From: Hydractinia symbiolongicarpus
Taxonomy: Eukaryota; Cnidaria; Hydrozoa; Anthoathecata; Hydractiniidae
Assembly: GCF_029227915.1 (NCBI RefSeq)
Contig: NC_079883.1
Span: 4,836,001 to 4,900,000 of the forward strand
DNA length: 64,000 nt
Reading direction: 5' to 3'
Under the pieces are notes generated by a model. It saw only the letters and a program-made list of their open reading frames with translations, had not been told where the DNA came from and ran no database searches. Position 1 is the stretch's first letter; the number at the start of each line of letters is the position of its first letter. Shown here one piece after another: positions 63,606-64,000 of the stretch. The translations under genes and the position numbers were made by a program.

Positions 63606-64000
63606 TTGAAAGAATAAGATAAAAACAACGTAAAATAATTTTCTTGCAAATAACTTTCAGAAATTGTTGTTGTGAAGTTTACGGCAACAAAACATTTTCT
63701 CACTATACCAATGTATACAATTCTGATAATCATGATAGTTCTTATGTGGATTGTATGTCACAGCAGTTGTCAGAGACAAGCTTTAAAAATGCTTCTCATA
63801 GTCAAAGTTCCACAAAAATTGTGCTGGAGATCCAATTATAGACTCCTCAATAGAACCTTTTATACAAACAAGGGCATGTCTTACTTGTTTCTGCTGTGTC
63901 GTGCAAGAGAGATACCTTTGAGGAGTATATCATTCTGGACCTCTGTTTGATACAGCATGTAATGGTAGAATTTATAGTGCCCTTAGGGTTTAATTAAGCA
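63606..64000. other. Right edge, no supported gene
   Basis: Two overlapping open frames cover this stretch (63644-63841 and 63672-63950). The first follows a possible splice acceptor (aactttcag at 63652-63660) and codes a Ser/Asn-rich peptide; the second has a hydrophobic segment. Neither has a recognised domain. Confidence 0.3.

Noticed and set aside
63644-63950. Possible exon after aactttcag at the right edge
   Set aside because: Two frames are equally open and neither shows a domain; kept only as an unassigned region.

Overview
The window is animal nuclear DNA: AT-rich, with spliced genes, long introns and many transposons. A Serrate/Jagged-type Notch ligand shows it is metazoan. The Polinton gene content, the small-trinucleotide-tailed LINEs and the many short cgcgaa-rich inverted repeats suggest a cnidarian, probably a hydrozoan; that placement is inference. 

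Layout. Positions 1-1773 are host DNA with a satellite of about 128 bp per unit. Positions 1774-16706 are one Polinton (Maverick), a 14.9 kb virus-like DNA transposon. It has matching terminal inverted repeats and a CCAGG target duplication on each side. It carries protein-primed DNA polymerase B, a D,D35E integrase, two SAP-type small proteins (one frameshifted), an MDM2-type RING protein, a candidate capsid block (putative major capsid protein, small capsid protein, truncated packaging ATPase), and several membrane or coiled-coil proteins. No separate maturation protease is recognisable. 

Positions 16707-31720 hold the serine/threonine phosphatase PP1 catalytic subunit gene (+ strand, 8 exons, 329 aa). 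Its first intron is packed with MITE, RTE-like LINE and Ty3/gypsy remnants. Positions 31721-43856 hold a complete Jagged/Serrate gene (- strand, 19 coding exons, 1446 aa; exon lengths sum to an exact multiple of three). Positions 49239-58686 hold most of a CDK11 (PITSLRE) kinase gene (- strand, 11 exons seen, 5' end not found). Positions 59773-63605 hold a jockey/CR1-like LINE interrupted by a rearranged RTE-like LINE. 

The most interesting signal is in the Polinton. Perfect or near-perfect inverted repeats (hairpins) sit just downstream of most transcription-unit ends, in at least two sequence families shared between unrelated genes. Duplicated promoter-like blocks precede pairs of its genes. 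Together these look like element-encoded transcription punctuation. The broken ATPase and frameshifted SAP gene suggest the copy can no longer make virions by itself, although polymerase and integrase are open.
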